In this document: in pieces, positions 1 to 7,164 of the stretch
Position numbering within the stretch: the stretch's first letter is position 1
How the letters are laid out: the number at the start of each line of letters is the position of its first letter
Assembly (NCBI GenBank): GCA_937927875.1
Contig: CALEYV010000023.1
Span: forward strand, 1 to 9,075
DNA length: 9,075 nt
Direction of reading: 5' to 3'
Source: an uncultured Actinomycetes bacterium
GTDB lineage: Bacteria > Actinomycetota > Acidimicrobiia > IMCC26256 > PALSA-555
Notes under the pieces: model-generated
Told to the model about the DNA's origin: nothing
The model's input: only the letters and a program-made list of their open reading frames with translations
Databases searched by the model: none
Translations under genes and position numbers: made by a program

Positions 1-1095
1 GCGGGGGAGCGGGCCGGGGTGGTGGGCACGGTGGGCGCCGGGACGGCGGACGCCCCCCGGCTTCTCGAGCACACGACGCCGGAGGCTCCCGAGCTGCAGG
101 CGCTGCTCGCGCGCATGCGCGACGACGGAGTACGAACCGTCGCCATGGAGGTCTCGTCGCACGCCCTCGCCCAGCACCGGGTCGATGGCACCTGGTTCGA
201 GGCGGCCTGCTTCACGAACCTCACCCGGGACCACCTCGACTACCACGCGTCCCTGGACGACTACTTCGAGGCCAAGGCCCGGCTCTTCGACCCGGCCCGG
301 ACGGCTCGGGCGGCGGTGAACGTCGACGACCCGCGCGGCGTCGAGCTGGCGCGCCGCTGCCGGGAGCGGGGCGTCCCGGTGACGACCTACGCGGTGACGA
401 ACGAGGCCGACGTGGTCGCCGACGCGGTGGCGGTCGGCGCCGACGGGGGCCGCTTCACGCTGCGAGCCCAGGATGGCGGTGCCGTGGCGCTCCACACCCA
501 TCTGCTCGGGCGCCTGAACGTCGCCAACGCGCTCGCGGCCGCGGTGACGGCCCGCCTGGTCGGCTTCGACGACGAGGCGATCACGGCCGGGCTGGCGTCG
601 GTGTCCGCCATCCCGGGCCGGCTCGAGCGCATCGACACCGGTCAGCCGTTCACGGTGCTCGTCGACTACGCGCACACGCCCGACGCGCTGCGGGCGGCGC
701 TCGCCGCGGCTCGCCAGCTGGCGGGGTCGAAGCGGGTGCTGGTCGTCTTCGGCGCGGGCGGGGACCGCGACGCGGCGAAGCGCCCGCTCATGGGCGAGGC
801 GGCCGCCGCCGGCGCCGATGTCGTCGTGGTCACCGACGACAACCCGCGGTCCGAGGACCCGGACGAGATCGCGTCGGCCATCGTCGCGGGCGCTCGCAAC
901 GGGCCAGCCGCGGTTCGCCGCGAGCCGGACCGCCGCGCCGCCATCCGCAGCGCGCTGGAAGAGGCTGGTCCGGGCGACGTCGTGCTGATCGCGGGCAAGG
1001 GTCACGAGACCGAGCAGCGCATCGGCAACCGCACCATCCCGTTCGACGACCGGACGGTCGCGCACGAAGAGCTCGGGAACAGTCGATGGAACTGA
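1..1095 (+). CDS. murE: UDP-MurNAc-tripeptide synthetase MurE, meso-DAP type (5' partial)
   Basis: MurE is the cytoplasmic Mur ligase that adds the third stem-peptide residue to UDP-MurNAc-L-Ala-D-Glu using ATP. The frame is open from base 1, so the start, the N-terminal domain and the ATP-binding P-loop lie upstream; 364 residues are visible. Seen in order: the substrate-binding TTP (73-81), MEVSSHAL (around 145-168), FTNLTRDHLDYH, a lysine in YFEAKARLF (274-276) at the place of the carbamylated Mur-ligase lysine, DYAHTPD (from 664), and near the C terminus GKGHE (994-1008). The motif DNPR at 838-849, followed by SEDP, is the known signature of meso-diaminopimelate-adding enzymes; lysine-adding MurE has a different motif there. 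I infer meso-DAP peptidoglycan. The 3' end overlaps murF by 10 bases. The identity is secure; only the start is unknown. Confidence 0.97.
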   Translation, partial: AGERAGVVGTVGAGTADAPRLLEHTTPEAPELQALLARMRDDGVRTVAMEVSSHALAQHRVDGTWFEAACFTNLTRDHLDYHASLDDYFEAKARLFDPARTARAAVNVDDPRGVELARRCRERGVPVTTYAVTNEADVVADAVAVGADGGRFTLRAQDGGAVALHTHLLGRLNVANALAAAVTARLVGFDDEAITAGLASVSAIPGRLERIDTGQPFTVLVDYAHTPDALRAALAAARQLAGSKRVLVVFGAGGDRDAAKRPLMGEAAAAGADVVVVTDDNPRSEDPDEIASAIVAGARNGPAAVRREPDRRAAIRSALEEAGPGDVVLIAGKGHETEQRIGNRTIPFDDRTVAHEELGNSRWN

Positions 1096-2468
1096 CGGCG
1101 GCCGAGATCGCCGCCGGCGCCGGCGGCACCCTGCGGGCCGGGCCCGAGCACGTCCGCGCGTCGTCGTTCGGGATCGACTCCCGGCTCGTCGAGCCTGGCG
1201 GGTGCTTCGTGGCGCTGGTGGCCGCGCGCGACGGCCATGACTACGTGCCGGACGCGTGGGCGCGGGGTGCGACCGTCGCGGTGGTCAGCCGGTCGGTCGA
1301 CCCGCCACCGCCGGACCGCGCGGTGGTGGAGGTCGACGACGGGCTGACCGCCCTGGCCGTCCTCGGCCGCGCCGCACGCGACCGCCTCGGCCCGATCCCG
1401 GTCGTGGCGGTCACTGGCTCGGCCGGCAAGACGGCGACGAAGGACCTCACGGCGGCCGCCCTCGCGCCGCGGCGGTCGGTCCACCGGAGCCCGGTCTCGT
1501 TCAACAACGAGGCGGGCGTGCCGCTGACGCTGCTCGGCGCTCCCGCGGGCACCGAGGTCGTGGTGACCGAGATGGGGGCCCGCTTCGAGGGCAACATCGC
1601 CGACCTGGCCGCGATCGCCCGGCCGACGATCGGGATCGTCACGAACGTGGGCCTCGCCCACGCCGGCCTGCTCGGCGGGCCCGAGGGGATCGCGGCGGTG
1701 AAGGGCGAGCTGGTCGAGGCGCTGCCCGCCGACGGGGTCGCCATCCTGAACGCCGACTGCCCCTTCGGCGACACGCTCGCGGCGCGGACGACCGGTCGCG
1801 TCGTGCGCGTCGGCCGGTCCCCGGACGCCGACGTGCGGGTCGTCGGACTACGCGTCGACGACCGGCTGCACCCGAGCTTCACGCTGTCGACCCGAAGCGG
1901 CGACGCCCCGGTGACGCTCGCGCTCCCCGGCGAGCACCAGGCCATCAACGCGGCGATGGGGGCCGCGGCCGCGCTCGAGCTCGGCGTGCCGCTGGCGGCC
2001 GTCGCGACCGGCCTCGGCTCGGCCCGTCCGGCGCCGAACCGCATGGCGGTCGAGCTCAGCCCGGGCGGCGTCCTCGTGATCAACGACGCCTACAACTCGA
2101 GCCCGACGTCGGCGGTGGCGGCGCTGCGCGCGCTCGGCCGGGTGGCGGTCTCGGGGCAGCGGATGGCGGTGCTCGGCGAGATGCTCGAGCTCGGCCGGTA
2201 CGCGCCCACCGCCCACGCCGAGCTCGGCGCGCTCGCGGCCGAGGTCGGCGTCGACCTGCTGGTCACGGTGGGGGAGGGCGCGCGCGCCATCGGCGACGCG
2301 GCCCGGACCGCCGGCGTCACCGTCGTGGAGACGCCCGATCCGTGCGCGGCCCGGGCGGCGATCAGCGGCGCCGTCCACCCGGGCGACGCCGTGCTCGTCA
2401 AGGCCAGCCGCGCCGTCGGCCTCGAGCTCGTCGCGGCCGCGCTGGTCGACCCAGGCTCAGCCTCGTGA
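1086..2468 (+). CDS. murF: UDP-MurNAc-tripeptide:D-Ala-D-Ala ligase MurF
   Basis: MurF completes the cytoplasmic precursor by joining D-Ala-D-Ala to UDP-MurNAc-tripeptide with ATP. The 460 residues match the usual family length. The N-terminal domain (about 1-100) carries the substrate-binding pattern SSFGIDSR. The P-loop is GSAGKTATK at 111-119, followed by FNNEAGVPLTLLG (139-151), EMGARFEGNI (162-171), TNVGLAHAG (186-194) and VKGELVEAL (205-213). The C-terminal domain has INDAYNSSP (332-340), where DDxYNANP is more usual, then VLGEMLELG (362-370) and VKASRAVGLE (438-447). The ATG at 1086 lies inside the end of murE (10-base overlap), with only a weak GGGA about 7 bases upstream, so translation is probably coupled to murE. 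The last bases overlap mraY by 4. The protein looks intact, with no fusion that would supply the missing murD activity. Confidence 0.97.
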   Translation: MELTAAEIAAGAGGTLRAGPEHVRASSFGIDSRLVEPGGCFVALVAARDGHDYVPDAWARGATVAVVSRSVDPPPPDRAVVEVDDGLTALAVLGRAARDRLGPIPVVAVTGSAGKTATKDLTAAALAPRRSVHRSPVSFNNEAGVPLTLLGAPAGTEVVVTEMGARFEGNIADLAAIARPTIGIVTNVGLAHAGLLGGPEGIAAVKGELVEALPADGVAILNADCPFGDTLAARTTGRVVRVGRSPDADVRVVGLRVDDRLHPSFTLSTRSGDAPVTLALPGEHQAINAAMGAAAALELGVPLAAVATGLGSARPAPNRMAVELSPGGVLVINDAYNSSPTSAVAALRALGRVAVSGQRMAVLGEMLELGRYAPTAHAELGALAAEVGVDLLVTVGEGARAIGDAARTAGVTVVETPDPCAARAAISGAVHPGDAVLVKASRAVGLELVAAALVDPGSAS

Positions 2469-3511
2469 CCTCCCTGCTCATCGCGGCCGGGGTGGCCTTC
2501 ACGGTCGCCGTGCTCGGGACCCCGTTCCTCATCCGGGTCCTCCAGGCCCGCGGCATCGGCCAGCTGATCCGGGACGACGGCCCCTTCACGCACCCCCACG
2601 CCGGCAAGGCCGGCACCCCGACGATGGGCGGCGTCGCGCTCGTGAGCGCGGCCGTCCTCGGCTACCTCGTCTCGCACGTGCGGACCGATCAGCTGAAGTT
2701 CGCGCGCACCGGTGTCACGCTCCTCTTCCTCATCATCGTGCTCGCCGCGGTGGGCTTCGCCGACGACCTCCTCGGCGTGCGCCGCCGCCGCAACCTCGGT
2801 CTCCGCAAGCGGGGCAAGACCGCCGGCCAGCTCCTCGCCGCCACCGGGTTCGCGCTCCTGGCCCTGAACTGGATCCGGGTGTCGACGCACCTGTCGTTCG
2901 TGCGCGAGCTCAACCTCAACCTCGGCTCGACGCTGTGGTTCGTCGTCGCGGTCGTCGTCGTGGTCGGCACCGCGAACGGGGTCAACCTCACCGACGGCAT
3001 GGACGGGCTGGCCGCGGGCTCGGCCACGCTCGCGTTCGCCGCCTTCACCATCATCGGCTTCTGGGAGCTCCGGCACGCCAGCGTGTACCACGTCCAGGCC
3101 GCGTCCGCGATCGACCTCGCCGTCGTGGCGGCGGCGATGATGGGCGCCTGCGGCGGGTTCCTGTACTGGAACGCGGCACCGGCGCGCATCTTCATGGGCG
3201 ATACCGGGTCCATGGCCATCGGCGGCGCCCTGGCCGGGCTGGCGCTGCTCACCAAGACGCTGCTGCTCCTGCCCATCCTGGGCGGCCTTTACGTCATCGA
3301 GACCCTCAGCGTCATCGCCCAGGTCATCTCGTTCCGCGGGTTCGGTCGACGGGTGCTCCGGATGGCGCCGATCCATCACCACTTCGAGGTCATCGGCTGG
3401 CCCGAGTTCACCGTCATCGTCCGGTTCTGGCTGCTGGCGGGCGTCTGCGTGGCGCTGGCGCTCGGGCTCTTCTACGCCGACTTCATCAACATCCCGGGGG
3501 CGATCGGCTGA
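2465..3511 (+). CDS. mraY: Phospho-N-acetylmuramoyl-pentapeptide transferase MraY
   Basis: MraY is the polytopic membrane enzyme that moves phospho-MurNAc-pentapeptide from UDP to undecaprenyl phosphate, giving lipid I. The 348 residues form many hydrophobic segments, the first at about 4-20. Family motifs are all present: GKAGTPTMGG (47-56), the metal/catalytic aspartates in GFADDLLG (D100, D101), GLRKRGKTAGQ (112-122), NGVNLTDGMDGLA (171-183), FMGDTGSMAIGG (243-254, key D246) and MAPIHHHFE (300-308). The GTG at 2465 was chosen because it overlaps the murF stop in a GTGA junction and gives a normal MraY N terminus. The frame is open far upstream, but that part is a shadow of murF. No strong Shine-Dalgarno is visible, which fits coupled translation. 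The stop overlaps the ftsW start by one base (TGATG). No murD follows, as it often would. Confidence 0.97.
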   Translation: MTSLLIAAGVAFTVAVLGTPFLIRVLQARGIGQLIRDDGPFTHPHAGKAGTPTMGGVALVSAAVLGYLVSHVRTDQLKFARTGVTLLFLIIVLAAVGFADDLLGVRRRRNLGLRKRGKTAGQLLAATGFALLALNWIRVSTHLSFVRELNLNLGSTLWFVVAVVVVVGTANGVNLTDGMDGLAAGSATLAFAAFTIIGFWELRHASVYHVQAASAIDLAVVAAAMMGACGGFLYWNAAPARIFMGDTGSMAIGGALAGLALLTKTLLLLPILGGLYVIETLSVIAQVISFRGFGRRVLRMAPIHHHFEVIGWPEFTVIVRFWLLAGVCVALALGLFYADFINIPGAIG

Positions 3512-4668
3512 TGCGAGTCGACACCGTCCTCTCGCGCCGCGCCCCCAGCCGGCCGCGTCCGGCGCCCGACGACGCGGCGGTCCGGCCTGCCCACTACCTG
3601 GTGCTGCTCGCCACGGTGGTGGTCCTGAACGTGGTCGGCGTGGTGATGGTGCTGTCGGCGTCGTCGGTGGTCTCGCTCACGACGTACGGGTCGGCCTGGT
3701 ACTTCTTCGAACGTCAGCTCATCTGGACGCTGCTCGGCGCGGTCGCGTTCGCGGTTGCGCTGCGGATCGACTACCGCCGCTGGCGGGACTGGGCCCGACC
3801 GCTGCTGTTCGTGAGCGCCGGGCTGCTCCTCCTCGTGCTCATCCCGCACTTCGGGACCTACGTCGCCGGGTCGCGGCGCTGGCTCGGCCTCGGGTCCTGG
3901 CGCTTCCAGCCCACCGAGCTCGCCAAGCTGGCGGTGGTCCTCTTCACGGCTGACCTGCTCACCCGTCGCGAGCACGAGCTACACGACTGGCGGGAGACCC
4001 TCCGGCCCGTCACGCTCGTCGTCGCGGTCCTCGGTGGCCTCGTGTTCCTCGAGCCCGACCTCGACTCCACGATCCTGCTCGGCGTCATCGCGGCCGCGGT
4101 GCTGCTGGTCGGCGGCGTCCGGCTCCGTCACCTCGCGGTCGCGGGCGGGTTCGGGGCGACCCTCGCGCTCATCCTCGCCCTCTCGGCCCCCTACCGGCGG
4201 GCCCGGCTGCTCACCTTCCTGCACCCGGCCGCCGCGGCCGGCAACGGCGGCTACCAGATCGTGCAGTCGCTCATCGCGCTCGGCAGCGGTGGCGTCGGCG
4301 GCGTCGGCCTCGGCGCCGGGCGCGCCAAGTGGCTGTTCCTCCCCAACGCGCACACCGACTTCATCTTCGCCGTCATCGGCGAGGAGCTGGGGCTGATCGG
4401 GACGCTCGCCGTCATCGGGCTCTTCCTCACCTTCGCCGTCGTCGGCGTGCGCGCCGCCCGTCGCGCGCCGGATCGCTTCGGCACGCTCCTGGCGGCCGGG
4501 ATCACGGCCTGGGTCGTCGCCCAGGCCGCGGTCAACATCGGCGGTGTCGTCGGCCTCCTGCCGGTGTCGGGCGTGCCGCTCCCGTTCGTGTCCTTCGGCG
4601 GCTCGTCGCTGGTCTTCACGATGCTGGCGGCCGGCATCCTGGCCAACGTGGCGCGGCAGGCCCGATGA
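3511..4668 (+). CDS. ftsW: Septal peptidoglycan glycosyltransferase FtsW (SEDS family)
   Basis: FtsW is a SEDS-family membrane protein that polymerises lipid II into septal glycan with its partner class B PBP (FtsI). The 385-residue protein has a basic, proline-rich cytoplasmic N terminus (about 1-27) and then about ten hydrophobic segments. Motifs seen: GSRRWLGLG (120-128), FQPTELAKL (132-140), EPDLDSTIL (181-189), GNGGYQIVQSLIALGSGG (244-261), LPNAHTDFIFAVIGEELG (277-294) with the presumed catalytic aspartate D283, and PVSGVPLPFVSFGGSSL (351-367). D185 sits where glycine is more typical (PDxG). The location between mraY and murG supports FtsW over the elongation paralogue RodA. The ATG at 3511 follows GGGGG at 3496-3500 by 10 bases and overlaps the mraY stop by one base. 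The 3' end overlaps murG in an ATGA junction. Confidence 0.95.
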   Translation: MRVDTVLSRRAPSRPRPAPDDAAVRPAHYLVLLATVVVLNVVGVVMVLSASSVVSLTTYGSAWYFFERQLIWTLLGAVAFAVALRIDYRRWRDWARPLLFVSAGLLLLVLIPHFGTYVAGSRRWLGLGSWRFQPTELAKLAVVLFTADLLTRREHELHDWRETLRPVTLVVAVLGGLVFLEPDLDSTILLGVIAAAVLLVGGVRLRHLAVAGGFGATLALILALSAPYRRARLLTFLHPAAAAGNGGYQIVQSLIALGSGGVGGVGLGAGRAKWLFLPNAHTDFIFAVIGEELGLIGTLAVIGLFLTFAVVGVRAARRAPDRFGTLLAAGITAWVVAQAAVNIGGVVGLLPVSGVPLPFVSFGGSSLVFTMLAAGILANVARQAR

Positions 4669-5789
4669 TGACCGAGCCGACCACCGAGACCCAGACCCGG
4701 GTCTACGCGCTCGTCACCGGCGGCGGGACCGGCGGCCACGTCTACCCGGCGCTGGCGGTGGCGGAGACGCTGGTCGAGCGCGGCCACGACCGGGCGTCGA
4801 TTCGGTTCGTCGGCGCCCGCCGGGGCCTCGAGGCGACCGCGGTGCCCGAGGCCGGGTTCGCGCTCGAAGCGCTCCCCGGCCGCGGCTTCCGGCGCCGGCT
4901 GGGCGTCGAGGCGCTGCGCGACAACGCCGGCGCGCTGATCGGGACCGGACGGGCGGTGGCGCGAGCCTGGCGCATCGTGCGTCGCACCCGGCCCCGGGTC
5001 GTCTTCGGCGTCGGCGGCTACGCGTCGCTGCCGTGCGTCGTGAGCGCGCGCCTGGCCGGGGTGCCGACCGTCGTGCACGAGCAGAACGCGGCGCCCGGCC
5101 TCACCAACCGGCTGGCGGTGCGGCTCGGCGCCCGGCCGGCTGTGTCGCTGCCCGGCACGCCGCTGCGCGGCGCGGTGCTGACCGGCAACCCGGTGCGGCG
5201 CGCCATCACCGAGGTCGCCCGTGCCCCCGATCCGAGTCACCCGGTCGTGCTGGTGTTCGGCGGCAGCCTCGGCGCGGGCCGGCTCAACGACGCCGCCCTC
5301 GGCCTCTACGACCGCTGGCGCGACCGCGACGACGTCGCCGTCTGCCACGTGGCCGGTCGCCGGAACTACGCCGACTGCCGGCGGCGGCTCGACGACCTCC
5401 ACCGGCCCGGTGACCGGCTGTCGTACGAGCTGGTCGAGTACGAGGAGCACCTCGAGCGCCGCTACCGCACCGCGTCGGTCGCGGTGTGCCGGGCCGGCGC
5501 GGTCACCGTGGCCGAGCTGACCGTGGTCGGGCTCCCCGCCGTGCTCGTGCCGCTCCCCGGCGCGCCCCACGACCACCAGACCCGCAACGCCGAGGCGCTC
5601 ACCGCCGCCGGCGCGGCCACTCTCCTCGCCGACGCCGACGCCGAGCCGGCCCGCGTCGCGACCGAGCTCGACGCCCTGCTCGCCGACCCGGCCCGGCTCG
5701 ACGCCATGAGCAAGTCCGGGCGCGCCCTCGGTCGGCCCGACGCCGCGGCCCGGGTCGCCGATCTCGTCGAGGAGGCGGCCGGTGCCTGA
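4665..5789 (+). CDS. murG: UDP-GlcNAc:lipid I N-acetylglucosaminyltransferase MurG
   Basis: MurG is the peripheral inner-face GT-B (family GT28) enzyme that transfers GlcNAc to lipid I to make lipid II. The protein has 374 residues. The N-terminal glycine-rich loop is VTGGGTGGHVYPALA (17-31), followed by GVGGYASLP (115-123) and VHEQNAAPGLTNR (137-149). The linker holds LTGNPVRR (172-179). The C-terminal UDP-GlcNAc-binding domain starts with VFGGSLGAGRLND (197-209) and has CRAGAVTVAEL (275-285), then PLPGAPHDHQTRNAEAL (296-312), which carries the HQxxNA signature. Two adjacent ATG codons are possible starts, 4665 and 4668. The first forms an ATGA overlap with the ftsW stop and was chosen; they differ by one residue. 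The 3' end contains the Shine-Dalgarno and first codons of murC. Confidence 0.96.
   Translation: MMTEPTTETQTRVYALVTGGGTGGHVYPALAVAETLVERGHDRASIRFVGARRGLEATAVPEAGFALEALPGRGFRRRLGVEALRDNAGALIGTGRAVARAWRIVRRTRPRVVFGVGGYASLPCVVSARLAGVPTVVHEQNAAPGLTNRLAVRLGARPAVSLPGTPLRGAVLTGNPVRRAITEVARAPDPSHPVVLVFGGSLGAGRLNDAALGLYDRWRDRDDVAVCHVAGRRNYADCRRRLDDLHRPGDRLSYELVEYEEHLERRYRTASVAVCRAGAVTVAELTVVGLPAVLVPLPGAPHDHQTRNAEALTAAGAATLLADADAEPARVATELDALLADPARLDAMSKSGRALGRPDAAARVADLVEEAAGA
5769..5775 (+). promoter_or_regulatory. Shine-Dalgarno for murC
   Basis: GAGGAGG, a strong anti-16S match, ends 6 bases before the GTG at 5782. It lies within the last codons of murG. It decides the murC start at this GTG despite the 8-base overlap with murG. 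Confidence 0.75.
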
Positions 5790-7164
5790 GCTCGACCTCA
5801 GCGAGCCCCGCGTCGTGCACATCGTCGGAGTCGGCGGCGCCGGGATGAGCGCGATCGCGGCGGTGCTGGCCCGCATGGGCCATCAGGTGAGCGGGTCGGA
5901 CCTCAAGGACTCGCACGCGCTGGACCGGCTCCGCCTGCTGGGCGTCGCCACCCGCATCGGGCACGACGCCGCCAACCTGCCGCCCGCGCTCGACGCCGTG
6001 GTGTGCTCGAGCGCGATCCCGCCGTCGAACCCCGAGGTCGCGGCGGCGGTCGACCGCGGGGTGCCGGTGCTCCGCCGGGCCGATGCGCTGCGGGCTCTCG
6101 TCGCGACGCGCCGTTCGATCGCGGTCGCCGGCAGCCACGGCAAGACCACCACCGCCTCCATGCTCGCCCTGTGTCTCCGAGGCGCGGGGTGGCGCCCCAG
6201 CTTCCTCATCGGCGGCGACCTCAACGAGGTCGGCTCGAACGCCGCCTACGACGACGGCGAGTGGCTCGTCGTCGAGGCGGACGAGAGCGACGGCACCTTC
6301 CTCGAGCTCGCGCCCGAGGCCGCCATCGTCACCAGCGTGGCGCCCGACCACCTCGACCACTACGGCTCGTTCGAGCGCCTGGTCGCCGCGTTCAGCACCT
6401 TCCTCGACGCCGTGCCGGGCACGCGCGTCGTGTGCGCCGACGACCCGGTGGCCGCCCGGCTGGCCGCCGAGCGCCCGGGCGTGCGCACCTACGGCTGGGC
6501 CGACGCCGACTACCGGCTCGACGGCTACGCCGGCGGTCGGGCCGGGAGCCGGTTCCACCTCCAGCGCGACGGCGCCCCGCTCGGGGTCCTCGAGCTGCCG
6601 GTGCCCGGGCGCCACAACGCGCTGAACGCGGCCGGCGCCGCGGCCGCCGCCCTCGAGCTCGGGGTCGGCTTCGACGACGTCGCCCGGGCGCTGCGCGGCT
6701 TCGGCGGCGTCGCCCGCCGATTCGAGTTCCGGGGCGAGATCGACGGCGTGACCATCATCGACGACTACGCCCACAACCCGGGCAAGGTCGCCGCCGTCCT
6801 CCAGGCGGCGCGCGAGGGCGGCTGGCGGCACGTCGTCGCGGTGTTCCAGCCCCACCGGTACTCGCGCACCGCGACGCTGTGGCGCGACTACGCGGACGCG
6901 TTCGTCGACGCCGACCAGGTCGTCGTCACCGACGTGTACCCGGCGGGGGAGGCGCCCCAGCCCGGCGTGTCGGGACGGCTGGTGCTGCGCGCCATCCTCG
7001 ACGCGCACCCGGCGACCCCGGTCACCTACCTCCCGCGGCGGGCCGACGTGGTCGCCCACGCCCTCGGGCTGGCACGGGCCGGCGACGTGCTCGTCACCCT
7101 CGGCGCCGGCGACCTCACCACCGTCCCCGACGAGTGGCTCAACACGGCGGAGGCCCGGCCGTGA
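5782..7164 (+). CDS. murC: UDP-N-acetylmuramate:L-alanine ligase MurC
   Basis: MurC is the cytoplasmic ATP-dependent ligase that attaches L-Ala to UDP-MurNAc, the first amino acid of the stem peptide. The 460 residues fit the family. The N-terminal Rossmann-like domain has VHIVGVGGAGMSAIA (about 11-25). The P-loop is GSHGKTTT (117-124, K121). EADESDG follows at 165-171, then VAPDHLDHYGS, and NALNAAGAAAAALELG about 80 residues further on. The C-terminal domain has RRFEFRG, DDYAHNP (327-333), FQPHRYSRT and LGAGDLTTV. The usual form of the DDYAHNP motif is DDY(A/G)HHP, so N332 replaces the second histidine. The related ligase Mpl is less likely given the location between murG and murB. The GTG start is supported by a strong Shine-Dalgarno 6 bases upstream. 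The stop overlaps murB by 4 bases (GTGA). Confidence 0.95.
   Translation: MPELDLSEPRVVHIVGVGGAGMSAIAAVLARMGHQVSGSDLKDSHALDRLRLLGVATRIGHDAANLPPALDAVVCSSAIPPSNPEVAAAVDRGVPVLRRADALRALVATRRSIAVAGSHGKTTTASMLALCLRGAGWRPSFLIGGDLNEVGSNAAYDDGEWLVVEADESDGTFLELAPEAAIVTSVAPDHLDHYGSFERLVAAFSTFLDAVPGTRVVCADDPVAARLAAERPGVRTYGWADADYRLDGYAGGRAGSRFHLQRDGAPLGVLELPVPGRHNALNAAGAAAAALELGVGFDDVARALRGFGGVARRFEFRGEIDGVTIIDDYAHNPGKVAAVLQAAREGGWRHVVAVFQPHRYSRTATLWRDYADAFVDADQVVVTDVYPAGEAPQPGVSGRLVLRAILDAHPATPVTYLPRRADVVAHALGLARAGDVLVTLGAGDLTTVPDEWLNTAEARP
7149..7153 (+). promoter_or_regulatory. Shine-Dalgarno for murB
   Basis: GGAGG stands 7 bases before the GTG at 7161, inside the last codons of murC. It supports that GTG, which overlaps the murC stop, as the murB start. 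Confidence 0.7.

Noticed and set aside
1256..2464. Upstream extension of the mraY frame inside murF
   Set aside because: About 400 codons of Arg/Gly/Pro-rich sequence precede the first MraY-like residue. A normal MraY begins at the GTG at 2465, so the extension is a frame shadow and not a fusion.
2090..3382. Long minus-strand open frame (430 codons) opposite murF and mraY
   Set aside because: Its translation is low-complexity, full of Arg, Gly, Glu and His, with no domain. It lies opposite two secure genes and is the usual shadow of high third-position GC.
2935..3510. Upstream extension of the ftsW frame inside mraY
   Set aside because: It is arginine-rich shadow sequence. The ATG at 3511, with GGGGG upstream, gives a normal FtsW.
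4251..5876. Long minus-strand open frame (541 codons) opposite ftsW, murG and the murC start
   Set aside because: It spans three real genes, has a biased Ala/Gly/Arg/Val composition and shows no recognisable motif. It is a GC shadow.
5599..7059. Minus-strand open frame (486 codons) opposite murG and murC
   Set aside because: It has the same composition bias and no motif, while murC on the other strand has complete family motifs.
6003..7160. Upstream extension of the murB frame inside murC
   Set aside because: It is Arg/Pro/Gly-rich noise in the +1 frame of murC. The murB start at 7161 has a good Shine-Dalgarno.
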